NCBI RefSeq assembly: GCF_002910915.1
Contig: NZ_NEUF01000019.1
Span: forward strand, 1-35,043
DNA length: 35,043 nt
DNA from: Streptomyces sp. SM10
GTDB taxonomy: Bacteria > Actinomycetota > Actinomycetes > Streptomycetales > Streptomycetaceae
Direction of reading: 5' to 3'
Shown: piece after piece, positions 23,759 to 30,862 of the stretch
Position numbering within the stretch: the stretch's first letter is position 1
Layout: every line of letters begins with the position of its first letter
Position numbers and translations under genes: made by a program
The notes under the pieces: generated by a model
What the model saw: only the letters and a program-made list of their open reading frames with translations
Told to the model about the DNA's origin: nothing
The model's database searches: none

Positions 23759-24489
23759 ACCTGCGTCTGCGCTGGTCAGCGCTTTGCGACGAAGACGTGC
23801 GAGGCGACCTCGGAGTCCAGTTCGGCCGCCTCCCCGCTGGAACCGACCAGCACCCCGCCGGCCGACTCCGTCACGCTGACGACCGAACCGGGCTGCACGC
23901 CCGCCCGCCGCAGCGTGTACATCAGCTGTGCGTCGGTCTGGATCGGCTCACCGATCCGGCGCACCACCACGGTCTTGCCCTCCGTGCCCGGGTCGAGCTC
24001 GGCCAGGCTCACCATGCCCTCGTCCAGGAACGGGTCGGCCTCGGACTTCTCGCCCAGCTCCTCCAGGCCCGGGATCGGGTTCCCGTACGGCGACTCCGTC
24101 GGGTGGCGGAGCAGCTCCAGCACCCGGCGCTCCACGGCCTCGCTCATCACGTGCTCCCAGCGGCACGCCTCGGCGTGGACCTGCTCCCACTCCAGGCCGA
24201 TGACGTCGACGAGCAGGCACTCGGCGAGCCGGTGCTTGCGCATCACCCTGGTCGCCAGGCGGCGCCCCTCCTCGGTCAGCTCCAGATGGCGGTCGCCCGC
24301 GACCTGGACCAGCCCGTCCCGCTCCATCCGCGCCACCGTCTGGCTGACCGTCGGACCACTCTGGTCCAGCCGTTCGGCGATACGGGCGCGCATGGGGACC
24401 ACGCCTTCCTCTTCGAGCTCGAGGATGGTGCGGAGATACATCTCCGTTGTGTCGATCAGTCCGGACATACGTGCCCCTCGATGCTGTGA
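23740..24489 (+). other. Long ORF antisense to dmdR1 (compare adm of S. coelicolor)
   Basis: From ATG at 23740 an open frame of 249 codons runs antisense through all of dmdR1 and stops just past its start. The product would be rich in His, Arg, Leu and Asp (for example LALRARVELGQAHHALVQERVG) and has no known domain. In S. coelicolor an antiparallel gene overlapping dmdR1, named adm, was reported to be expressed and to affect siderophore and antibiotic production. This frame has the right place, direction and approximate size. High-GC genes often produce such frames by chance, so translation here is unproven. Confidence 0.35.
23776..24468 (-). CDS. dmdR1: Iron-dependent repressor of the DtxR family (DmdR1)
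   Basis: Fe(II)-activated repressor controlling siderophore and iron-uptake genes. Its 230 residues match DmdR1 in length. The N-terminal winged helix holds MYLRTILELEEEGVVPMRARIAERL and SGPTVSQTVARMERDGLV. All six DtxR metal ligands are at the standard positions: Met10, Cys102, Glu105 and His106 in the primary site, and His79, Glu83 and His98 in the ancillary site. A C-terminal SH3-like domain follows (GKTVVVRRIGEPIQTDAQLMYTLRRAGV). The ATG at 24468 has GAGGGG six bases upstream. No TTAGGTTAGGCTCACCTAA-like iron box was seen before it. A long antisense ORF covers the gene, and a SIS-domain gene is divergent. Confidence 0.95.
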   Translation of the reverse strand: MSGLIDTTEMYLRTILELEEEGVVPMRARIAERLDQSGPTVSQTVARMERDGLVQVAGDRHLELTEEGRRLATRVMRKHRLAECLLVDVIGLEWEQVHAEACRWEHVMSEAVERRVLELLRHPTESPYGNPIPGLEELGEKSEADPFLDEGMVSLAELDPGTEGKTVVVRRIGEPIQTDAQLMYTLRRAGVQPGSVVSVTESAGGVLVGSSGEAAELDSEVASHVFVAKR

Positions 24490-24592
24490 CATGAAGTCGT
24501 CGTGCGATGGCCCTCCACCAATTCTGACGCATGGCACCGGTAACCGTGCCCCGCCGTCGGGAGCCTGCGCCCGGGGCCGGTCCCGGGCGCTA

Positions 24593-24616
24593 TTGACAGC
24601 CCACTGGTCCAGACCG
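24593..24616 (+). promoter_or_regulatory. Putative -35 box and DasR-type site (dre) before the SIS gene
   Basis: TTGACA at 24593-24598 is a consensus -35. ACTGGTCCAGACCG at 24603-24616 matches the DasR-responsive core ACTGGTCTAGACCA at 12 of 14 positions and is itself nearly palindromic (TGGTC..GACC). It fills the space between the -35 and a weak -10 (CAACGT, 24617-24622), a repressing position. DasR controls N-acetylglucosamine genes in Streptomyces, which fits a sugar-isomerase gene. Confidence 0.65.
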
Positions 24617-24677
24617 CAACGTGATCCGCGACACGGGCACCGCACGGACCCCCATCCCCGCAGGAAAGGTCTCCTCG

Positions 24678-25433
24678 ATGAGCGACAGCAAGCTCGCCGG
24701 TCAGTTCTTCGACGCAGCGATCGGCCTGCTGGAGCGGGTGCGCGACGAGGAGGCCGGAGCCATCGCCGCCGCGGGGACCGCGATCGCCGACACCGTCGCC
24801 GCGGGCGGCCGGCTCTTCGCCTTCGGTGCCGGGCACTCCTCGCTCGCCGCGCAGGACGTCGTCTACCGGGCGGGCGGGCTCGCCCTGATGAACCTGCTCG
24901 CGGTGCCCGGCACCGTCGGCGTCGACGTCATGCCCGCCACGCTCGGCTCCGCGCTGGAGCGGGTGGACGGTCTCGCGAGTGCCGTGCTCGACTCCAGCCC
25001 GGCCAGGTCCGGCGACCTCCTGGTGATCATCTCGCTGTCCGGGCGCAACGCGCTGCCCGTGGAGATGGCGCAGAACGCGCGGGCACTCGGGCTGACGGTC
25101 GTCGGGGTGACCTCGGTCGCGTACACGACGGGCACCAGGTCCCGGCACGCCTCGGGCGGATTCCTCCGGGACCACTGCGACATCGTGCTCGACAGCAAGA
25201 TCTCGATCGGGGACGCGGAGCTGACGGCGGAGGGCGTGGAGGCGCCGTTCGCACCCGCTTCGACGGTCGTCACCAGCGCGCTGATGCAGGCCATGATGGC
25301 CACCGCGGCGGAGGAGCTCGTCGCCCGGGGGATCGAGCCGCCGCTGCTGCGCTCGGGCAACGTCGACGGCGGCCACGAGTGGAACGGTCGCGTGATGCGG
25401 GAGTACGGCGACCGGATCTTCTACCGGCACTGA
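24678..25433 (+). CDS. nagS: SIS-domain phosphosugar-binding protein (NagS-like)
   Basis: A 251-residue sugar isomerase (SIS) fold protein. Seen: GGRLFAFGAGHSSLAAQDVVYRAGGLALMNLL, DLLVIISLSGRNALPVEMAQNARALGLTVVGVTS with the phosphosugar-binding Ser-x-Ser-Gly pattern, and CDIVLDSKISIGDAEL. It is a single SIS domain, unlike glucosamine synthase. As I recall, the S. coelicolor gene next to dmdR1 (SCO4393) encodes NagS, reported to dehydrate N-acetylglucosamine 6-phosphate and to affect amino-sugar toxicity; the symbol rests on that memory and the identical neighbourhood. GCAGGAAAGG lies upstream of the ATG at 24678. The DasR-type site supports an amino-sugar role. It is convergent with the PAS gene. 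Confidence 0.85.
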   Translation: MSDSKLAGQFFDAAIGLLERVRDEEAGAIAAAGTAIADTVAAGGRLFAFGAGHSSLAAQDVVYRAGGLALMNLLAVPGTVGVDVMPATLGSALERVDGLASAVLDSSPARSGDLLVIISLSGRNALPVEMAQNARALGLTVVGVTSVAYTTGTRSRHASGGFLRDHCDIVLDSKISIGDAELTAEGVEAPFAPASTVVTSALMQAMMATAAEELVARGIEPPLLRSGNVDGGHEWNGRVMREYGDRIFYRH

Positions 25434-25466
25434 GGCCCGCGCGGCCCCTCCTCCGACTCCGGACCC

Positions 25467-26855
25467 TCAGAGCCCCGGCTCGGCCGTCAGCCGGGCCAGG
25501 TCGACCGAGGAGGCGACCCGGACCGCCACGCTCTCCGCGTACACCACGTCCGGGCGTTCGAACGCGCTGCGGTTCGCCGCGCGCAGGAACGTCACCACGC
25601 CCAGCGTCCGCCCGCGGCTCCGCAGCACCGCGCACACGGCGTGCACCGAGTCACCGGGCCACTGGTGCTCCACGGCCCAGGCGTCGCCGGACCCGGCCGG
25701 AGCGGCGGCGCGGACGGACCCCGCACGCTCCACCGCCTGGAGCGCCGGGTGCCCCGGCGCGTACCGCACCGGGAGTGGGCCCCCGGAGACCGGCAGGCAG
25801 GGGCCCGGTGCGTCGGACGGCGTGGTGGCGGCCCGTACGAGCCGCTCCCCCGCCGCGAGATCCACCAGCAGGTCCACCACCACGTGGTCGGCGAACCCCG
25901 CCAGGGCGTAGTCCAGCGACGTGGTGGCCGCCTCCATCGGGTCCTCGCACTCCGCGGCCCGGCGGGCCGCCCGGTGCAGCTGGTTCGCACGGAACCGCAC
26001 CCGGTCCGCTTCCTGCTCCGCGAGCTTCGCCGCCGTGACATCCCTGAACAGCCAGCCGACCCCGAGCGGAACCGGCTCCTCCGCGAGCGGCGAGGCCAGT
26101 CGCAGGAACCCGCTGCGCCAGCAGCGACGCCGGTCGCCGTCGGCGGTCCGCAGGGTCACCCACAGTTCGGCGGGCGCGGGCGGGGTGCCCTCGGCGAGGA
26201 CATGCTGCAGCGCGCCCTCCAGGTCCTCGACGCCCTGCACGACCAGCTCGCCCAGCGGGCGTCCCAGCAGCGTGGTGCGCCCGCCGCCCAGCGCGCGGGC
26301 GGCGTAGGCGTTGACCACGGTCGGGCGCAGATCGACGTCGACGGCGACGACGCCCCAGGACGCCTCCTCGAACAGGGCCTCGCTGAGGGCGATGGACCGC
26401 TCCAGATCGATCTGCGCGTGCACCTCGCTGAACGCGCAGTACACCCCGGCGGGCTTCCCGTCCTCACCGCGGACCCCCGAGGACTGGGTCCGCACGAGGA
26501 CGCGTCCGCCGTCCTTGCGCAGCAGGGCGAACTCGTGGACCTGCCGCCCCGGCGCGTCCATGACGGCCAGTAGCCGCCCCTGCACGTCCCCGGCGTCCGC
26601 GCTCCGTACGGCCCACCCGGCGAAGCCCCGCCGCCCGACGGCCTCCGCGGCGGTCCAGCCGAGGATCCGCTCGGCCTCCCGGTTCCAGTGGGTGATGGTG
26701 CCGTGCGCGTCGAAGGCGCAGAGCGCCGCGTCCATCCCGTCGAGCAGCGCGGCGAGAAGCCGGGAGCCCGGGATCACCGTCTCCGACGGTGCCGGTTCCG
26801 GGTCTTCGTCGGGGCCGATCGCGTCGGTGGTCCCGGTGCTCCTGGAAGCACTCAC
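25467..26855 (-). CDS. PAS/PAS/GAF sensory protein without an output domain
   Basis: A 462-residue soluble sensor. An N-terminal PAS domain reads LLDGMDAALCAFDAHGTITHWNREAERILGWTAAEAVGR; a second begins FEEASWGVVAVDVDLRPTVVNAYAARALGGG and has a PAC-like tail VGWLFRDVTAAKLAEQE. The last 150 residues look like a GAF domain (YALAGFADHVVVDLLVDLAAGERLVRAAT; VCAVLRSRGRTLGVVTFLRA). SpoIIE-type phosphatase or kinase modules that usually follow in Streptomyces are absent, so it may act through a partner. GTG at 26855 is preferred to ATG at 26897 because GGGAGG lies six bases before it. Confidence 0.85.
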   Translation of the reverse strand: MSASRSTGTTDAIGPDEDPEPAPSETVIPGSRLLAALLDGMDAALCAFDAHGTITHWNREAERILGWTAAEAVGRRGFAGWAVRSADAGDVQGRLLAVMDAPGRQVHEFALLRKDGGRVLVRTQSSGVRGEDGKPAGVYCAFSEVHAQIDLERSIALSEALFEEASWGVVAVDVDLRPTVVNAYAARALGGGRTTLLGRPLGELVVQGVEDLEGALQHVLAEGTPPAPAELWVTLRTADGDRRRCWRSGFLRLASPLAEEPVPLGVGWLFRDVTAAKLAEQEADRVRFRANQLHRAARRAAECEDPMEAATTSLDYALAGFADHVVVDLLVDLAAGERLVRAATTPSDAPGPCLPVSGGPLPVRYAPGHPALQAVERAGSVRAAAPAGSGDAWAVEHQWPGDSVHAVCAVLRSRGRTLGVVTFLRAANRSAFERPDVVYAESVAVRVASSVDLARLTAEPGL

Positions 26856-26986
26856 TCCGTACCTCCCGCAGGGCGTATTCCGCTTCGCGTTCCGCATTGC
26901 CGCACGTCAGACCATTGAACTCGAACGTGAGCCACCACACAGCCACTTCCCGGAAATCCGGCGTCCACCCGGTCCCGTTAATTCGC

Positions 26987-27016
26987 TTGTGCGGTGCCGG
27001 GGGGCGTTCCTAGGCT
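26987..27016 (+). promoter_or_regulatory. Promoter of a small transcription unit (TTGTGC-N18-TAGGCT)
   Basis: A -35-like TTGTGC at 26987-26992 and the typical Streptomyces -10 TAGGCT at 27011-27016, 18 bases apart. Transcription would start near 27023, just before a strong AAAGGAGG at 27030-27037. No annotated-size gene follows on this strand before the convergent pdxH. Confidence 0.6.
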
Positions 27017-27047
27017 GTGGGTACACGCGAAAGGAGGTGTTCCGGAA

Positions 27048-27086
27048 GTGATTTCTTCTCGGACTCGTGAGGTGACTGCGGGCTGA
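27048..27086 (+). CDS. Possible 12-residue peptide ORF
   Basis: GTG at 27048 opens the peptide VISSRTREVTAG with stop at 27084-27086. AAAGGAGG at 27030-27037 lies ten bases before it. A still shorter frame GTG-TTC-CGG-AAG-TGA starts at 27038 inside the binding site. It sits between a good promoter and a structured RNA segment, so it could be a leader peptide or a small protein gene. No domain can be named from 12 residues. Confidence 0.4.
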   Translation: MISSRTREVTAG

Positions 27087-27147
27087 CGCCCGTCGTCGCG
27101 CTCTTTGCAGTGCAGGCCGGTCGCCGGCCAATCCCAAGCAGTCACCG

Positions 27148-27210
27148 ACCCGCAGGCTCGCCGGTAAGTCCGGCCGGCTCCTCCGCAAGGAGGGACCAGA
27201 GCCTGCGGGT
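27148..27210 (+). ncRNA. Candidate structured RNA: three-way junction
   Basis: The arms ACCCGCAGGCTC (27148-27159) and 27199-27210 form a perfect 12-bp closing stem. Inside lie two stems: GCCGG-TAAGT-CCGGC (27160-27174) and CCTCC-GCAA-GGAGG (27180-27193), the latter capped by a GNRA tetraloop. A further perfect stem GGCCGG-TCG-CCGGCC (27115-27129) lies just upstream. Such nested stems are more than a plain terminator needs. No riboswitch consensus I know fits, and no gene follows on this strand. Confidence 0.5.
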
Positions 27211-27220
27211 TTCTGCGTCC

Positions 27221-27263
27221 CCGCCGCCGCCTCCCGGGCCGTCCGGTGGGGAGGCGGCGGCGG
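27221..27263. terminator. Strong bidirectional terminator
   Basis: A perfect 15-bp stem (27221-27235 with 27249-27263) and a 13-base loop, 13 bases from the pdxH stop. It would end both pdxH from the right and the small RNA unit from the left. Confidence 0.8.
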
Positions 27264-27275
27264 TGGGCGGACGGG

Positions 27276-27992
27276 TCAGGGGCAGAGACGCTCCACCCGC
27301 CAGCCGGCGTCCGGGGTGTCCCGGACGTACCGCAGCCGGTCGTGGAGCCGGTTCTCGTGGCCCTGCCAGAACTCGATCGCGTCCGGCACGACCAGGAAGC
27401 CTCCCCACTGCGGCGGGGCCGGGACCTTCTCGCCCTCCGGGTAGCGGGCGGCCAGCTCCTCGTAGCGGTCGAGCAGCTCCCCGCGCGAGCCGATCGGCGT
27501 CGACTGCTCGCTCGCCCAGGCACCCAGCTGGGAGCCGTGCGGGCGGGTACGGAAGTACGCGACCGTCTCCTCGCGTCCGACACGCGCGGCCGTGCCGGTG
27601 ACGATGACCTGGCGGGCGAGCGGGTGCCAGGGGAAGAGCAGCGAGACGTACGGGTTCGCGGCCAGTTCGCGGCCCTTGCGGGAGCCGTAGTTGGTGAAGA
27701 ACACGAAGCCGCGGGCCCCGTAGTGCTTGAGCAGCACCGTGCGCGAGGACGGACGCCCCCGGGAGTCGGCGGTGGAGACCACCATCGCGTTCGGCTCGTG
27801 GAGGGCGCCGCCCCCCGCGACCTGGCGGAACCAGCGGGCGAACTGGTCCATGGGGTCGGCGGCGAGATCCTTCTCGGTGAAGTCCTCGGAGCGGTACTGC
27901 TCGCGCATCGCGGCCGGATCGGTGGTGCAATCGGATGACGGGGCGCGAGAGGAGGCGGAAGCGGAAGACGGAGTGGCATCGGCTGTGGGCAC
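27276..27992 (-). CDS. pdxH: Pyridoxine/pyridoxamine 5'-phosphate oxidase
   Basis: FMN enzyme making pyridoxal 5'-phosphate from the pyridoxine or pyridoxamine phosphates. In 238 residues the family pattern is clear: [89 protein letters not shown], and near the end [15 protein letters not shown] with a terminal RLCP in the place of the usual R.xP. About 28 Ser/Ala/Thr-rich residues precede the domain. The start is GTG at 27992 with AGGA seven bases upstream. It is divergent from the citrate synthase gene. A more divergent PNPOx-like gene lies at 3133. Confidence 0.95.
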   Translation of the reverse strand: MPTADATPSSASASSRAPSSDCTTDPAAMREQYRSEDFTEKDLAADPMDQFARWFRQVAGGGALHEPNAMVVSTADSRGRPSSRTVLLKHYGARGFVFFTNYGSRKGRELAANPYVSLLFPWHPLARQVIVTGTAARVGREETVAYFRTRPHGSQLGAWASEQSTPIGSRGELLDRYEELAARYPEGEKVPAPPQWGGFLVVPDAIEFWQGHENRLHDRLRYVRDTPDAGWRVERLCP

Positions 27993-28165
27993 GGGGCCAT
28001 CCTGCCGCAGCGGGCCGGTGTTCCCTGCGGGAAGGGGCTCGGCCGCCGGTCCGCGAGCCGGGAGGCTGTGCCGGACGTCACCCTTCCCCGCGTCGTGGTA
28101 ACCCGCCAGTATCGTGGAGCGGCCTCCGTGGCCGTCATACAGCCGCCGAGTCGAGGAGCCGCCCG

Positions 28166-29275
28166 ATGTCCGACTTCGTACCCGGACTTGAAGGAGTCGT
28201 CGCGTTCGAGACGGAGATCGCCGAACCCGACAAGGAAGGCGGCTCGCTCCGTTACCGGGGCGTCGACATCGAGGACCTCGTCGGCCATGTCTCGTTCGGC
28301 AACGTCTGGGGTCTGCTGGTGGACGGGGCGTTCAACCCCGGCCTGCCGCCCGCCGAGCCGTTCCCGATCCCGGTGCACTCCGGTGACATCCGTGTCGACG
28401 TGCAGTCCGCCCTCGCGATGCTCGCCCCGGTATGGGGCCTGAAGCCGCTGCTCGACATCGATGCCGAGCAGGCACGCGACGACCTCGCCCGGGCCGCCGT
28501 GATGGCCCTGTCGTACGTCGCCCAGTCCGCCCGCGGCCAGGGGCTGCCGATGGTCCCGCAGAGCGAGATCGACAAGGCGCGGTCCGTGGTGGAGCGGTTC
28601 ATGATCCGCTGGCGCGGCGAGCCGGACCCGAAGCACGTCAAGGCCGTCGACGCCTACTGGACGTCGGCCGCCGAACACGGGATGAACGCCTCGACGTTCA
28701 CCGCCCGCGTCATCGCCTCGACGGGCGCGGACGTCTCGGCCGCCCTCTCCGGAGCCGTGGGCGCCATGTCGGGCCCCCTGCACGGCGGGGCGCCGTCCCG
28801 GGTCCTCGGCATGATCGAGGAGATCGAGCGGACCGGCGACGCCACGGCGTACGTGAAGCAGGCACTGGACAAGGGCGAGCGCCTGATGGGCTTCGGCCAC
28901 CGCGTGTACCGCGCCGAGGACCCCCGCGCCCGTGTGCTGCGCCGCACGGCCCGCGAGCTGGCCGCCCCCCGCTTCGAGGTCGCCGAGGCGCTGGAGAAGG
29001 CCGCCCTGGAGGAGCTCCACGCCCGCCGCCCGGACCGCGTCCTGGCGACGAACGTCGAGTTCTGGGCGGCGATCGTGCTGGACTTCGCCGAGGTCCCGGC
29101 GCACATGTTCACGTCGATGTTCAGCTGCGCCCGCACGGCCGGCTGGTCGGCGCACATCCTGGAGCAGAAGCGGACCGGCCGCCTGGTGCGCCCCTCGGCG
29201 ACGTACGTCGGACCGGGCACCCGCAACCCTCGGGAGATCGCCGGCTACGACCAGCTGGCCGACCTGGGGAACTGA
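28166..29275 (+). CDS. Citrate synthase family protein
   Basis: A 369-residue citrate synthase-fold protein, joining acetyl-CoA (or propionyl-CoA in 2-methylcitrate synthases) to oxaloacetate. Catalytic His206 lies in [18 protein letters not shown] and His245 in [17 protein letters not shown]. The third catalytic residue, Asp in NVDFY of E. coli GltA, is replaced by Glu298 in [11 protein letters not shown]. The final [17 protein letters not shown] segment holds the CoA and carboxylate-binding Arg region. Streptomyces have several paralogues; from memory this position equals SCO4388, and I do not know its preferred substrate. GAGGAG lies eight bases before the ATG. A -10-like TATCGT is at 28110-28115. 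It is closed by a 32-bp palindrome. Confidence 0.93.
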   Translation: MSDFVPGLEGVVAFETEIAEPDKEGGSLRYRGVDIEDLVGHVSFGNVWGLLVDGAFNPGLPPAEPFPIPVHSGDIRVDVQSALAMLAPVWGLKPLLDIDAEQARDDLARAAVMALSYVAQSARGQGLPMVPQSEIDKARSVVERFMIRWRGEPDPKHVKAVDAYWTSAAEHGMNASTFTARVIASTGADVSAALSGAVGAMSGPLHGGAPSRVLGMIEEIERTGDATAYVKQALDKGERLMGFGHRVYRAEDPRARVLRRTARELAAPRFEVAEALEKAALEELHARRPDRVLATNVEFWAAIVLDFAEVPAHMFTSMFSCARTAGWSAHILEQKRTGRLVRPSATYVGPGTRNPREIAGYDQLADLGN

Positions 29276-29287
29276 CCGGCGCTTGGG

Positions 29288-29319
29288 CGCCCCGTGCCGG
29301 GGCGCCCCGGCACGGGGCG
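29288..29319 (+). terminator. 32-bp perfect palindrome after citrate synthase
   Basis: CGCCCCGTGCCGGGG at 29288-29302, CG, and its exact complement at 29305-29319; the central CG is also self-complementary, so all 32 bases are palindromic. As RNA it folds with almost no loop, 12 bases past the stop. Most likely the citrate synthase terminator. Confidence 0.75.
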
Positions 29320-29382
29320 GTGAACCCGCCTTGCGCCGGGGCCCGTTGACGAGCGCCGTACGCCCGTTCAGCCCAGGGACCG

Positions 29383-29736
29383 TCAGGTCGCGTCCCGCTC
29401 CGCCTGTTCAGCGAGTCGCTTGACCCGGTCGAGCCGACGGTCCCACTCGCCGGCCAGCGCGGACATCCAGCGCGCCGTGGCATCAAGCGCGACGGGCCGC
29501 ACCGTGTAGCGCACCTCACGTCCCACCCGTCGGCCGGAGACCAGTCCAGCGGCGTCCAGGACCGCGAGGTGCTTGACCACCGCCTGCCGTGAGACGGGCA
29601 GCGCTTCGGCGAGGGTCGTCGCGGTGGCCTCCCCCTGTGCGGCGAGCAGGTCGAGTATCCGGCGCCGCATCGGGTCGGCAAGGGCGCCGAGGACGCCGTC
29701 GACCTCCTCGGCCGGCCGGTGATGCCCTTCCGTCAC
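29383..29736 (-). CDS. ArsR-family transcriptional regulator
   Basis: A 117-residue winged-helix regulator: VLGALADPMRRRILDLLAAQGEATATTLAEALPVSRQAVVKHLAVLDAAGLVSGRRVGREVRYTV is the complete ArsR fold with its DNA-reading helix and wing. The Cys-rich metal site of true arsenic sensors is absent, so this belongs to the large non-metal group often paired with SRPBCC proteins. The GTG start at 29736 overlaps the stop of the SRPBCC gene (GTGA), so the two are translated together. Duplicated operator-like sites precede the pair and are the likely autoregulation target. Confidence 0.92.
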   Translation of the reverse strand: MTEGHHRPAEEVDGVLGALADPMRRRILDLLAAQGEATATTLAEALPVSRQAVVKHLAVLDAAGLVSGRRVGREVRYTVRPVALDATARWMSALAGEWDRRLDRVKRLAEQAERDAT

Positions 29737-30179
29737 GCCGACTTCCCCTCCGCATGCTTCCTGAGCGCGTCGAGCACGGGCGACCAGCCGCCGGAGTTGT
29801 CCTCCATCGCCTTGTCGCGCAGCTCGTCGGAGCCGTCCAGCGCGCTGAACCCGCTCTCCGCGACCCGCAGTCGCGTCGAGTCGCCCTCCGGCAGCAGGGT
29901 GAATTCCACGAGGGTGCTGTTGCCGTCACGCAGTTCCTCGCCGGGGAACGCGCTGGCCCAGCGGTACACGACACGGGTCTGCGGCTCGACCGTCTCCACG
30001 CGCACGGGGAAGTCGCCGTACTCGGCGTTCTTCGCCGTGGTCGTCTCGCCCTCCCGGGCCACGGTGCCGGGCAGGCTCGCCTCTTCCGCCACCCAGAAAC
30101 CGGGCTGGGTCACCAGCGACCAGACACGCTCCAGGGAGGCCGCGATCAGGGTTTCGCGTTCGATCCTGTCCTCGTTCAT
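29733..30179 (-). CDS. SRPBCC (AHSA1/START-like) domain protein
   Basis: A 148-residue helix-grip protein: IERETLIAASLERVWSLVTQPGFWVAEE, then TRVVYRWASAFPGEE, STLVEFTLLPEGDSTRLRVAESGFSAL and a final helix DNSGGWSPVLDALRKHAEG. The fold binds hydrophobic ligands or acts as a small enzyme; here the partner ArsR suggests a small stress or detoxification unit. GAAGGAG lies six bases before the ATG at 30179. The SRPBCC gene comes first in the operon, reversing the more usual ArsR-first order. The promoter region holds two copies of GCAACC-N4-GGTTGC. Confidence 0.9.
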   Translation of the reverse strand: MNEDRIERETLIAASLERVWSLVTQPGFWVAEEASLPGTVAREGETTTAKNAEYGDFPVRVETVEPQTRVVYRWASAFPGEELRDGNSTLVEFTLLPEGDSTRLRVAESGFSALDGSDELRDKAMEDNSGGWSPVLDALRKHAEGKSA

Positions 30180-30211
30180 GAGAGAGCTCCTTCGCTTCCA
30201 CCGATGAATGG

Positions 30212-30263
30212 GTGCAACCCCAGGGTTGCACAGTCACCATCCAGGAGCAACCTCACGGTTGCT
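30212..30263. promoter_or_regulatory. Duplicated operator GCAACC-N4-GGTTGC
   Basis: Site 1 (30214-30229) sits inside a longer palindrome GTGCAACCC-CA-GGGTTGCAC (30212-30231). Site 2 (30247-30262) sits inside AGCAACC-TCAC-GGTTGCT (30246-30263). The cores are identical with the same four-base gap, and their centres are 33 bp apart, about three helix turns. They lie just upstream of the SRPBCC-ArsR operon and right after the TetR stop at 30266. Confidence 0.7.
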
Positions 30264-30265
30264 TC

Positions 30266-30862
30266 TCATTGATCCAGGGCCCCGTCCAGCAGCCGCGCCC
30301 ACTGCGCGACCACCCGCTCCCGCCTCGCCCCGTCGTCCGTCAGCAGGTTGGCGAGACCCAGGCCGCGGGCCATGTCGAGGAGGCCCTGGACGCTCTCACG
30401 CACCCCGGGGCGGGTCTCGTCCGCGCCCAGGAGCGCGACGGCGATCCGGTGGGTCTCGCGGCCCACCCGGGCCTCGAGTTCGGTGACCCGGGGCCGGAGC
30501 TGCTCCTCGTTGGACGCCGCCACCCAGAGCTGGAGCGCGGCGCGGAAGAGCGGCCCCGTGTAGAGGTCGACGAGCGCGGCGACCACCGCCGTGCGGCCCT
30601 GGACGGGCAGGGCACGCAGGGCGGCGGAGCGTTCCTCGGCGACGTATTCGACGGCGCCGGTGAACAGGTCCTCGCGGGTGGGGAAGTGGTGCTGCGCCGC
30701 GCCCCGTGAGACCCCGGCGCGTTCGGCGACGACGGAGACCGTGGAGCCCGCCCAGCCGTGTTCGGCGAGGCAGGCGACCGCGGCTTCGAGCAGCCGTTGG
30801 CGGGTGGCGCGGCTGCGGTCCTGCTTGGGTGACTTCGCGGCGGGGGTTCTGGGGGGTGTCAC
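30266..30862 (-). CDS. TetR-family regulator of the acyl-CoA operon
   Basis: A 198-residue TetR regulator (201 if the ATG at 30871 is used). The helix-turn-helix reads RSRATRQRLLEAAVACLAEHGWAGSTVSVVAERAGVSRGAAQHHFPTREDLF, and a helical ligand domain follows. GTG at 30862 is chosen because it overlaps the enoyl-CoA hydratase stop as GTGA, implying coupled translation; neither start has a clear ribosome binding site. Being the last gene of the CoA-ligase/hydratase unit, it probably represses that unit and responds to an acyl-CoA or free acid. Its operator may be the repeat at 33,200 before the ligase; this is inference. Confidence 0.9.
   Translation of the reverse strand: MTPPRTPAAKSPKQDRSRATRQRLLEAAVACLAEHGWAGSTVSVVAERAGVSRGAAQHHFPTREDLFTGAVEYVAEERSAALRALPVQGRTAVVAALVDLYTGPLFRAALQLWVAASNEEQLRPRVTELEARVGRETHRIAVALLGADETRPGVRESVQGLLDMARGLGLANLLTDDGARRERVVAQWARLLDGALDQ

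Noticed and set aside
23915..26038. 707-codon plus-strand frame over dmdR1 and nagS
   Set aside because: A frame shadow: it is antisense to dmdR1 and out of frame with nagS, with Arg/Pro-rich nonsense-like product.
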